The notes beneath the pieces were generated by a model that made no database searches, was not told the DNA's origin, and saw only the letters and a program-made list of their open reading frames with translations. 23,614 nt of DNA from JBOHNM01 sp050730675 (GTDB lineage Bacteria; Planctomycetota; Phycisphaerae; Phycisphaerales; UBA1924), in NCBI GenBank assembly GCA_050730675.1, contig JBOHNM010000057.1:1-23614 (forward strand). Reading direction: 5' to 3'. The position numbers and the translations under genes are program-made. Below, in pieces: positions 6,723 through 13,376 of this stretch. Positions within the stretch are counted from its first letter, which is position 1; each line of letters starts with the position of its first letter.

Positions 6723-9378
6723 AATCACCGTCCCCGAACTTGCGCTCGTCGTGCTGATCGGCGCCTCCGGCTCCGGCAAGAGCACGTTGGCGCGCCGGCT
6801 GTTCAAGCCGACTGAGATTCTGTCATCGGACTCGTGCCGCGGATGGGTGAGCGACGATGACAACAACCAGGAGGCGACGGGCGATGCGTTCGACGTGCTG
6901 CATTATGTGGCTCGCAAGCGGCTGACACGCGGGCTGCTGACGGTGGTGGACGCGACGAATGTGCAGGCGGAGGATCGGCGGCCGCTGGTAATGCTGGCGC
7001 GGGAGTTCCACTGCCTGCCGGTGGCGATCGTGGTGGATACGCCGGAGCAGGTATGCCATGACCGCAACCGGACGCGTGCGGACCGGAGTTTCGGGCCGCA
7101 CGTGATCCGGAATCAGAAGAGCGCGTTGCACCGGGGCCTGCGCGGGCTGGAGCGCGAGGGATTCCGGCACGTGTTCGTCCTACGGCGGCCAGAGGAGTGC
7201 GATAGCGCGGCGCTGACGCGCGAACCGCTGTGGAACAACCTGAAGCACGAGCATGGGCCGTTTGACATCATTGGCGATCTGCACGGGTGCTACGACGAAC
7301 TGATCGAGTTGCTTGGCAAGCTGGGGTGGGGGGTGGTGCAGCGTGTCGGCGAACCGGAGGGCGCGTGCGATGTGAAGTTTGCGGGCATGCCCGAAGCACA
7401 CCGACCTCGCCAGACCGAGGTCGATGGCACGGGAGACACGCGCAAGTTGGTGTTTGTGGGTGACCTCGTGGACCGCGGGCCGAAGACGCCCGCGGTGCTG
7501 CGGCTGGTGATGAATCTCGTCGGCGAGGGGAAGGCCCTGTGTGTGCCGGGGAATCACGACGTGAAGCTGCTGCGCTCGCTGCGCGGCAAGAATGTGCAGA
7601 TCACCCACGGGCTGGCAGAGTCACTGGCGCAGCTCGGCGCAGAGACGGAGGAGTTCCGCAAGCAGGTCGCGACGTTCATTGATGACCTGGTGAGCCACTA
7701 TGTACTCGACGACGGGCGGCTGGTGGTGGCACACGCGGGGATGAAGGAGTCGATGCAGGGGCGCGGTTCGGGCGCTGTGCGCGAGTTTGCGCTCTTCGGC
7801 GAGACGACCGGGGAGACCGACGAGTTCGGGCTGCCCGTGCGGTACAACTGGGCGGGGGAGTACCGCGGGAAGCCGGCGGTGGTTTACGGGCACACGCCCA
7901 TCCCGGAGCCCGAATGGCTGAACAACACGGTGTGCATCGACACGGGGTGCGTCTTTGGCGGGTCGCTGACGGCGCTGCGGTGGCCGGAGCGGGAGTTCGT
8001 GTCGGTCAAGGCGCGAGCGACCTACGCGGAATCGAAGAAGCCGTTCCTGAGCAAGGAGCAGCGTGCGCCGCTGTCGCTCCAGCAGCAGCACGATGACCTG
8101 CTGGACATCGACGACATCTCGGGCAAGCGGCACATCGAGGCGCGGCTGCTGCGGACGATCACCGTGCGGCAAGAGAACGCCGCGGCGGCGATGGAGATCA
8201 TGAGCCGGTTCGCGGCGGACCCGCGCTGGCTGATCTATTTGCCGCCGACGATGTCGCCGTGCGAGACCAGCCGCGAGCCGGGGATGCTGGAGCACCCACG
8301 CGAGGCGTTCGAGTACTTCAGGACCAACGGCGTAGGGCGGGTGATCTGCGAAGAGAAGCACATGGGCTCGCGCGCGGTGGCGGTGGTTTGCCGCGAACAG
8401 GACGTGGCGCGGAAGCGGTTCGGCATCGCACCGGACGCTACGAATGCGGCGCTGGTTGGCGGCGAACTTACAGATAAGACGCTCGGGCTGATCTACACGC
8501 GCACGGGGCGGCCGTTCTTCAGTAATTGCGCGATGGAGCAGACGCTGTTGAAGCGGCTGGTGAACGCAGCCACGAAGGCGGGGCTATGGGATGAGTTGCA
8601 AACGGATTGGCTGTGCCTGGACTGCGAGTTGATGCCGTGGTCCGCCAAAGCACAGTCGCTGATCAGGGAGCAGTACGCCGCGGTGGGCGCGGCGGCGACG
8701 GCCGGGCTGGGTGAAACGGTTGCGGCGCTGAAGCGGGCTGCTGCCCGTGTGCCCGAAGCTGGGTCGCTGCTGGAGCATCACCGCGAGCGGTTGGGGCTGG
8801 TGAAGCAGTACATCGGAGCGTATCAGCAATACTGCTGGGAAGTCGCGGGCGTGGATGACCTGCGGTTGGCGCCTTTCCACCTGCTGGCGAGCGAGGGGAA
8901 GGCGCACGTGGACCGCGATCACCAGTGGCATATGGAGATGCTGGCACGACTTGCGGTCGGGGGCGATCCGGTGTTCGTGGCGACGCCGTACAAGATCGTG
9001 GACCTGTCGAGCCAGGCGAGTGAGGACGAAGCAACGGAGTGGTGGCGCAACTTGACCTCGCGGGGCGGCGAGGGGATGGTGGTCAAGCCGTGGGAGTTCA
9101 TCGCCAAGGGGCCGCGGGGCGTGCTGCAGCCGGCGGTGAAGGTGCGCGGACCAGAGTACCTGCGGATCATCTACGGGCCGGAGTACACGCTGGCGAGCAA
9201 TCTGGATCGGCTGAGATCGCGCGGGCTGGGGGCGAAGCGCTCGCTGGCGATGCGGGAGTTTGCGCTAGGCGTGGAATCACTGGAACGATTCGTGCGCAAA
9301 GAGCCGCTCCGGCGGGTGCACGAGTGCGTGTTTGCGGTGCTGGCGATGGAGAGCGAACCGGTGGATCCGCGGCTGTGA
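6712..9378 (+). CDS. pnkp: Polynucleotide kinase-phosphatase-RNA ligase Pnkp
   Basis: An 888-residue, three-domain RNA end-healing and sealing enzyme, close to the 870 residues of the Clostridium thermocellum protein. The 5' kinase domain (about 1-170) has the P-loop GASGSGKST (K23), D40/R43 and an arginine-rich lid (DRNRTRADR). The metallophosphoesterase domain (about 180-470) has GDLHGCYDE (D189, H191), FVGDLVDRGP (D251, R255), PGNHD, VAHAGM and YGHTP. The nucleotidyltransferase/ligase domain follows, with the nucleotidyl lysine K549 in EEKHMGSRAV and the later motifs GEGMVVKP and PAVKVRG. All catalytic residues I can locate are present, so the enzyme looks active. Hen1 stimulates ligation by this family, which fits the tight 11-base operon overlap. 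About 18 extra residues lie between the first two phosphatase motifs relative to the C. thermocellum enzyme. Confidence 0.96.
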   Translation: MPVEITVPELALVVLIGASGSGKSTLARRLFKPTEILSSDSCRGWVSDDDNNQEATGDAFDVLHYVARKRLTRGLLTVVDATNVQAEDRRPLVMLAREFHCLPVAIVVDTPEQVCHDRNRTRADRSFGPHVIRNQKSALHRGLRGLEREGFRHVFVLRRPEECDSAALTREPLWNNLKHEHGPFDIIGDLHGCYDELIELLGKLGWGVVQRVGEPEGACDVKFAGMPEAHRPRQTEVDGTGDTRKLVFVGDLVDRGPKTPAVLRLVMNLVGEGKALCVPGNHDVKLLRSLRGKNVQITHGLAESLAQLGAETEEFRKQVATFIDDLVSHYVLDDGRLVVAHAGMKESMQGRGSGAVREFALFGETTGETDEFGLPVRYNWAGEYRGKPAVVYGHTPIPEPEWLNNTVCIDTGCVFGGSLTALRWPEREFVSVKARATYAESKKPFLSKEQRAPLSLQQQHDDLLDIDDISGKRHIEARLLRTITVRQENAAAAMEIMSRFAADPRWLIYLPPTMSPCETSREPGMLEHPREAFEYFRTNGVGRVICEEKHMGSRAVAVVCREQDVARKRFGIAPDATNAALVGGELTDKTLGLIYTRTGRPFFSNCAMEQTLLKRLVNAATKAGLWDELQTDWLCLDCELMPWSAKAQSLIREQYAAVGAAATAGLGETVAALKRAAARVPEAGSLLEHHRERLGLVKQYIGAYQQYCWEVAGVDDLRLAPFHLLASEGKAHVDRDHQWHMEMLARLAVGGDPVFVATPYKIVDLSSQASEDEATEWWRNLTSRGGEGMVVKPWEFIAKGPRGVLQPAVKVRGPEYLRIIYGPEYTLASNLDRLRSRGLGAKRSLAMREFALGVESLERFVRKEPLRRVHECVFAVLAMESEPVDPRL

Positions 9379-9397
9379 GTAGCGCAGAAGGCACTCA

Positions 9398-9429
9398 GAG
9401 CGTGTCAACCCGTTGCATCAAGCACGCTC
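9398..9429. terminator. Possible bidirectional terminator between convergent genes
   Basis: A 7-base perfect inverted repeat, GAGCGTG (9398-9404) and CACGCTC (9423-9429), surrounds an 18-base loop in the 55-base gap between the convergent pnkp and methyltransferase genes. There is no T-tract, so termination is only suggested by position. Confidence 0.3.
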
Positions 9430-9433
9430 GCGA

Positions 9434-10249
9434 TCAGAGCTGAACCGTCACACGCATAAACGTGGCCGAGATGGAAATACTGCCGTCGGTGGCCTTGTTC
9501 TGAGCTGTGGCCAGTTCGAGGAGCTGGTGGAGAAGTTCATCGGACCTCCCGTTCTTTTCCGCCGCTTCAAATGCGTTCATCGTGGGACCGTAGAAGCGCC
9601 GGAAGATGTCGATGAATTGCGCGGGCGGGGAGGGCGTGATGAACGCGAAGGTGTCCTTGGCCATCGCGATGTTCTCGGAGGGGACGCCAGCCTGGCCGAA
9701 GCGTTCGATGATGTGCGACTCGACTCCCCACAGCATCGGGCTGATGAAGCCCTCGGGGGGCGGGGGCGTGAAGGCGGAGCTGATCTTGAGGAGCTGCGAG
9801 ACGAACGAGGTCGGGTCGTTGGGGATCCAGTTGCCCATCACAATGCGACCTCCACGCTTGGTCACGCGGACCATTTCCCTGGCGACGTCGAAGGGCTTGG
9901 GGGCGAACATGGCGCCGAAGATTGAGAGTGTGAGGTCAAAGGTGTGGTCGGGAAGGCCTTGGAGGTTGCAGGCATCGCCTTCCTGGAACTTGAGTTTGGC
10001 AAGGCCCAACTGAACGGCCCGCTTGTTGCCGGCAGCCACAAGGTTCTGTGCGATGTCAACGCCGAGGACGTCCGCGCCCATCCGGGCCAGCGGGACGGCG
10101 GTAGTTCCGTCGCCGCAGCCGAGGTCGAGGATGCGAACGGGGAGCTTGACGCCGAGCGATGCGGCGAGGACATCACCGGACTGGCGCATGAAGGCGGCGA
10201 TGGCGGTGAAGTCGCCCTTTTCCCAGAGTGCTTTGTTGGGGTTGGTCAT
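9434..10249 (-). CDS. Class I SAM-dependent methyltransferase (UbiE/Methyltransf_11-like)
   Basis: A 271-residue soluble methyltransferase. Motif I is ILDLGCGDGTTAVPLA, followed by the acidic strand DVLGVDIAQNLV, the adenine-contacting GDACNL, motif IV-like FDLTLSIFGAMFAP and the post-motif MVRVTKRGGRIVMGNW. These are typical of small-molecule or quinone-type methyltransferases, but the substrate cannot be read from the sequence. The start at 10249 is chosen because GGAG lies seven bases upstream and the N-terminus MTNPNKALWEKGDF begins a compact domain; the frame stays open upstream to 10516 without homologous-looking sequence. It is the last gene of a minus-strand set behind mutY, separated by 131 bases that may hold its own promoter. 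Confidence 0.88.
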   Translation of the reverse strand: MTNPNKALWEKGDFTAIAAFMRQSGDVLAASLGVKLPVRILDLGCGDGTTAVPLARMGADVLGVDIAQNLVAAGNKRAVQLGLAKLKFQEGDACNLQGLPDHTFDLTLSIFGAMFAPKPFDVAREMVRVTKRGGRIVMGNWIPNDPTSFVSQLLKISSAFTPPPPEGFISPMLWGVESHIIERFGQAGVPSENIAMAKDTFAFITPSPPAQFIDIFRRFYGPTMNAFEAAEKNGRSDELLHQLLELATAQNKATDGSISISATFMRVTVQL

Positions 10250-10380
10250 GGGGTGGCTCCGGAGTGTGCATCGGGGAGTCGCGTGTTTGGAACGCGTGGT
10301 CAGCGACGAGGAGTTTACGCATTGGCGGGCTGATCTCGTTCGGCGCTCCGTGCCTCGTTTAAGAAAGTCGATTCGTCGCA

Positions 10381-11505
10381 TCATCGCCCGACCCGCCGCG
10401 GGTCGGGGCACCCGATCATCAGCACGCGCCGCTGGGCATTGGAGATGCCGAGCTTGGCGATCGCATCGGCATTGTTCGCGTCGAGCCACACTCGAGTTGA
10501 GGACTGACGTTTGCATGGAACCGCATCAGCGGCGATGGCCACAAAGTGCAGGCGGCGGTGCGTCGTGTTGTGGGTGAAGTCACCGAGGGGCTTGAGTGAG
10601 GCGGGATCGGCCGACTTGAGGCGGGCGAAGTCCGCGGCGTCGGCGGGAGTGGGCGCACGGTCGAGATCGAGCGTAGGGCACTGCCACATGCCGGCCCACA
10701 TGCCGGTGTGGGGGCGCTGCTCGACGAGGATGCGCGAACACTTGTCGCGGATGACGAGCACGAGGCAGTGGGCGGCCTTCTGTGTCGCGCGCTCGCGCGG
10801 CGAGGGGATGCGATCGGTGAGACCCTCGGCGTGCGCGCGGCAGTGGTCGCGGAGGGGGCAGAGGAGGCACTGCGGCTGAGCCGGTGGCGCGAGGCAGACG
10901 GTGGCGCCGAGTTCCATCAGGCCTTCGTTGAACGCTGCCGGGCCGCCGACGGAGATGGAGGCCTGGACGAGTTCGCCGGCACGCTGCCAAGCCCATGTGG
11001 CCTTGATGCGATCGTTTTCGAAATCGTCGCGAGCCTCGAGGCGCTGGAGAACGCGTAAGACGTTGCCGTCCACGAGCGGGGCCGGCTGATCAAAGACGAT
11101 CGAGGCGATGGCGCCGGCGGTGTAGGGGCCGATACCGGGGAGAGTCGCGAGGGCTTCTGCTGTATCGGGGATGCGTCCTGCGTAGTCGGCGACGACGGTC
11201 TTGGCCGCGGCGTGAAGGTTCTTGGCACGGCGGTAATAACCGAGGCCGGACCAGAGAGCTAAGACCTCGGCCTCCGATGCCGCCGCCAGAGCAGCGACGG
11301 TTGGGAAGCGTGCGAGAAAGCGGTGGAAGAAGTCGATGACGCGGCTGACCTGCGTCTGTTGGAGCATGGCTTCGGCGACAAGCGCGTGGTAGGGGTTGCG
11401 CGGAGTGGCGCGCCAAGGAAGGTCGCGGGCCGAAGCAGCGAACCAGCGGGTGAGCGCGGCGGTGATTGCGCGGTCGCGCCCGGCATCCCCCCCATTGCCA
11501 ATCAT
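10381..11505 (-). CDS. mutY: A/G-specific adenine glycosylase MutY
   Basis: Removes adenine mispaired with 8-oxoguanine, starting base-excision repair. The 374 residues contain the HhH-GPD glycosylase fold with catalytic E45 (EAMLQQTQ), helix-hairpin-helix LPGIGPYTAGAI (122-133) and catalytic D146 (LVDGNVLR). A four-cysteine iron-sulfur loop (C204, C213, C216, C222) follows. A C-terminal NUDIX-like 8-oxoG recognition domain starts near CLVLVIRDK and includes VEQRPHTGMWAGMWQCP. The cysteine spacing is C-X8-C-X2-C-X5-C, two residues longer in the first interval than the C-X6 of E. coli MutY. The start at 11505 places the first domain helix directly after a short Gly-rich leader; no clear Shine-Dalgarno is seen. 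It follows the Nfu-type gene by 79 bases and is probably cotranscribed with it. Confidence 0.95.
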   Translation of the reverse strand: MIGNGGDAGRDRAITAALTRWFAASARDLPWRATPRNPYHALVAEAMLQQTQVSRVIDFFHRFLARFPTVAALAAASEAEVLALWSGLGYYRRAKNLHAAAKTVVADYAGRIPDTAEALATLPGIGPYTAGAIASIVFDQPAPLVDGNVLRVLQRLEARDDFENDRIKATWAWQRAGELVQASISVGGPAAFNEGLMELGATVCLAPPAQPQCLLCPLRDHCRAHAEGLTDRIPSPRERATQKAAHCLVLVIRDKCSRILVEQRPHTGMWAGMWQCPTLDLDRAPTPADAADFARLKSADPASLKPLGDFTHNTTHRRLHFVAIAADAVPCKRQSSTRVWLDANNADAIAKLGISNAQRRVLMIGCPDPRRVGR

Positions 11506-11584
11506 CACGGCCGCGTGATCGGCACGATCCGCACCACCAACACGTCGGTTGCGAGTGGAGCGACCGGGGGGCTTGGCGGCGGGG

Positions 11585-11854
11585 CTATTGCGGCGCGGCG
11601 GCAAGGGCTCGCTCCACGCCGGGCTTGATCGATTTCCACGGCTTATCGGGGGCTTTTGAGACGGTGAGCCAGCCCTCGGAAAAGAGCAACCCGGTGACAC
11701 CGGGAATGGCGAAGAGCGCGGCAGCCACCGGGTCAGCGGTGGCCTGATCGGCCGAGCGGTATGAGCGCGGGCCGGGGGCGACCGTGCGGTCGAGGATGCA
11801 CTTGAGGGCGTTGGGGTTGGGCGTGTCGTCGTATCGGACGATGCGGTAGGGCAT
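11585..11854 (-). CDS. Stand-alone Nfu N-terminal-domain protein (iron-sulfur scaffold related)
   Basis: An 89-residue protein corresponding to the Nfu N-terminal domain alone. The recognisable features are the TPNPNALKCILDR segment, the central DPVAAALFAIPGVTGLLFSEGWLTVSK and the closing KPWKSIKPGVERAL. It lacks the C-terminal NifU domain with the CxxC that carries the cluster; its only cysteine is C19. In other bacteria this domain helps Nfu choose client proteins, so here it may be an adaptor rather than a carrier. Its neighbour mutY encodes a 4Fe-4S enzyme, which makes a functional link plausible but unproven. The start at 11854 matches the domain's usual MPYRIVRYDDTPNP beginning; the 29-residue extension to 11941 is Arg/His-rich and unlike coding sequence. 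Confidence 0.85.
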   Translation of the reverse strand: MPYRIVRYDDTPNPNALKCILDRTVAPGPRSYRSADQATADPVAAALFAIPGVTGLLFSEGWLTVSKAPDKPWKSIKPGVERALAAAPQ

Positions 11855-11892
11855 GGGCGGGCTCGGCAGGGAGAAACCGTGATGGCGGCGCG

Positions 11893-11898
11893 ATCGTA
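11893..11898 (-). promoter_or_regulatory. Candidate -10 box (TACGAT) for the nfu-type/mutY transcript
   Basis: On the minus strand TACGAT would give a leader of about 30 bases before the 11854 start. No -35 consensus is present. The call rests on the hexamer and the divergent gene arrangement only. Confidence 0.25.
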
Positions 11899-11936
11899 GA
11901 TGCTTGAACCGGGAGTCGCGACCCGTGCGCGGCCGA

Positions 11937-11942
11937 TACACT
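11937..11942 (+). promoter_or_regulatory. Candidate -10 box (TACACT) for the cdaA-cdaR transcript
   Basis: TACACT lies about 45 bases before the cdaA ATG, leaving room for a leader of about 37 bases that includes the GGAG ribosome site at 11977-11980. No -35 consensus is seen. Confidence 0.25.
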
Positions 11943-11986
11943 GACGGTTGTGCCGCGGACGATGGGCCGCGGCGCGTGGAGTGTTC

Positions 11987-12865
11987 ATGGGCTTGTACGA
12001 TCGCATCCAGGAGATGATGGAGCGGCTGCGGGAGTACCCGTGGTGGCAGGTGGCAGTCGAACTCCTGGTGATCTGGGTATTGTGCTACGCACTGGTGCGC
12101 GTGGTGCAGGGGGCGCGGGCGGCGACGCCGCTGAAAACGCTTTTCTTCGTGCTGCTGATGGCCGCGCTAGTGATCCGGATCGCGGGCAGCCGCGAGAGCT
12201 TCCAGCGGCTGGCGTTCCTATATGACAACTTTCTGTGGGTGATGGCGATCATGTTGATCGTGGTCTTCCAACCGGAGCTGCGGCGCGGGCTGATGCGCCT
12301 GGGGGAGCGATCACTCTTCGGGCGCAGCACCAAGCCGGAAACGGCCACAGTAGATGCGGTGACGGAGGCGGCGGTCTATCTCGGCCGCGCGAAGTTTGGC
12401 GCAATCGTGGTGATCGAGCGCGAGGTGCCGCTGAGCGGGATCGTCGAGGGCGGGACGGTGCTGCACGCACGGGTGTCAGCGCGGCTCCTGCAGACGGTTT
12501 TCTTCCCGGGCTCGGCGCTGCATGACCTGGCGGTGGTGATCAAGGGCGATGAAGTTGTGGCAGCCGGCGTGCAATTGCCGCTCGCGGAAGAAAGCGACGT
12601 GCCGGACCATCGGCTGGGCTCGCGCCACCGCGCGGCGATTGGAATCAGCCAAGATACCGACGCGATTGTTGTCGTGGTGAGCGAGGAGACGGGGATCGTG
12701 TCCCTGGCCGAGCGCGGCGAGCTGACGCGCGGGCTCAACGAACAGGAGTTGCGCGGCCTGTTGGTGCTCAAGCTCAATCCCGGCCTGGTCCACCGCATCA
12801 CCAAGGCGGCCGAAGAGGCCGAGCAGCATGAGTCTCGCACCAAGGAAGAAGAGGTGGCGGCGTGA
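11987..12865 (+). CDS. cdaA: Diadenylate cyclase CdaA (c-di-AMP synthase)
   Basis: Membrane-bound DAC enzyme that joins two ATP into cyclic di-AMP, a signal controlling potassium, osmolyte and envelope homeostasis in other bacteria. The 292 residues show three N-terminal membrane helices (about 21-41, 48-66, 82-94, ending FQPELRRGL), a short linker and the DAC domain. The domain has FGAIVVIER, the ATP-contacting GSRHRAAIGIS with RHR at 213-215, and IVVVVSEETGIVSL. The second signature, normally LHDGA, reads LHDLA here (D180-L181-A182), so the conserved glycine is replaced by leucine while the aspartate is kept. Activity is therefore likely but not certain. The start is at 11987, with GGAG six bases upstream. 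It overlaps the next gene by four bases (GTGA), the classic cdaA-cdaR arrangement; glmM is not adjacent. Confidence 0.94.
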   Translation: MGLYDRIQEMMERLREYPWWQVAVELLVIWVLCYALVRVVQGARAATPLKTLFFVLLMAALVIRIAGSRESFQRLAFLYDNFLWVMAIMLIVVFQPELRRGLMRLGERSLFGRSTKPETATVDAVTEAAVYLGRAKFGAIVVIEREVPLSGIVEGGTVLHARVSARLLQTVFFPGSALHDLAVVIKGDEVVAAGVQLPLAEESDVPDHRLGSRHRAAIGISQDTDAIVVVVSEETGIVSLAERGELTRGLNEQELRGLLVLKLNPGLVHRITKAAEEAEQHESRTKEEEVAA

Positions 12866-13266
12866 TCCGCGGGAATTTCGGAACCATCCTGCTGACCACG
12901 GTGCTCGCCCTGCTGGTATGGGTGTGGGCAGAGGGCGAGAGCCTGTCGGAAGAGCGGGTGACGACCCCGCTGGTGGTGGGCGGCACGGCCCAGTTGAACC
13001 CGGAAGTGATCGATCCGAACTGGCGCGGATCGGTGATGGTGCGGATGCACGGCTCGACAGCGTCGCTCGCGGCGGCACGGAAAGAACTGCTGCGCTCGCC
13101 GCTGGAGTTGCCGCTCGGGCTCGGCGGCATGCCGGCGACGGCCGGGGATCACACCCTGGACCTGCTGACGGTGATCCGAGCACAGCCGAGCATGGACCGA
13201 CTGGGGGTTTCCGTGGTTGAGGTGGAGCCTTCGCGGCTGCGGGTGAGGATTCGGGAGAAGAAGTAG
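12862..13266 (+). CDS. cdaR: YbbR-domain protein, CdaR-like regulator of CdaA
   Basis: A 134-residue protein with one N-terminal membrane anchor (about 7-23, GTILLTTVLALLVWVWA) followed by a single YbbR-like beta domain facing outward. CdaR proteins bind CdaA and tune its cyclase activity; most have three or four YbbR repeats, so this is a short version. Assignment rests mainly on position and topology, since YbbR sequences are weakly conserved. Visible family-like features are the EGESLSEERVTTPLVV segment after the membrane helix, GSVMVRMHGS and the closing EVEPSRLRVRIREKK. The GTG start overlaps the cdaA stop, with a GAGGTG ribosome site upstream, so the two are translationally coupled. Confidence 0.82.
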   Translation: MIRGNFGTILLTTVLALLVWVWAEGESLSEERVTTPLVVGGTAQLNPEVIDPNWRGSVMVRMHGSTASLAAARKELLRSPLELPLGLGGMPATAGDHTLDLLTVIRAQPSMDRLGVSVVEVEPSRLRVRIREKK

Positions 13267-13290
13267 ATCGCGAAAGAGAAAACGGACAGA

Positions 13291-13315
13291 TCACAATTAC
13301 ATGTTCACAATTGTG
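13291..13315. repeat. AT-rich direct and inverted repeat in the cdaR/AsmA convergent gap
   Basis: TCACAATT occurs twice (13291-13298 and 13305-13312), and the second copy lies in the perfect 10-base palindrome CACAATTGTG (13306-13315). The first copy can also pair with AATTGTG (13309-13315). The island is strikingly AT-rich for this genome. It may form a terminator-like hairpin or bind a protein. Confidence 0.4.
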
Positions 13316-13352
13316 CTATTGGTCCGCGGGGCAATGATCATACGGATCGCAT

Positions 13353-13365
13353 GGGCTGGAAGCCC
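13353..13365. terminator. Short perfect hairpin (GGGCT-GGA-AGCCC) before the AsmA-like gene stop
   Basis: A five-base stem with a three-base loop lies 12 bases downstream of the AsmA-like gene's stop on the minus strand. The identical 13-mer recurs at 23162-23174 inside the AhpD-like gene. Without a T-tract it is only a possible terminator. Confidence 0.3.
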
Positions 13366-13376
13366 GATGCCGTCGA

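Noticed and set aside
5292..6866. 524-residue minus-strand open frame
   Set aside because: Antisense to hen1 and the start of pnkp; Arg/His/Pro-rich shadow sequence.
11506..12006. Upstream extension of the MutY frame
   Set aside because: It overlaps the Nfu-type gene out of frame and is Arg/Pro/Ser-rich; MutY needs no such extension.
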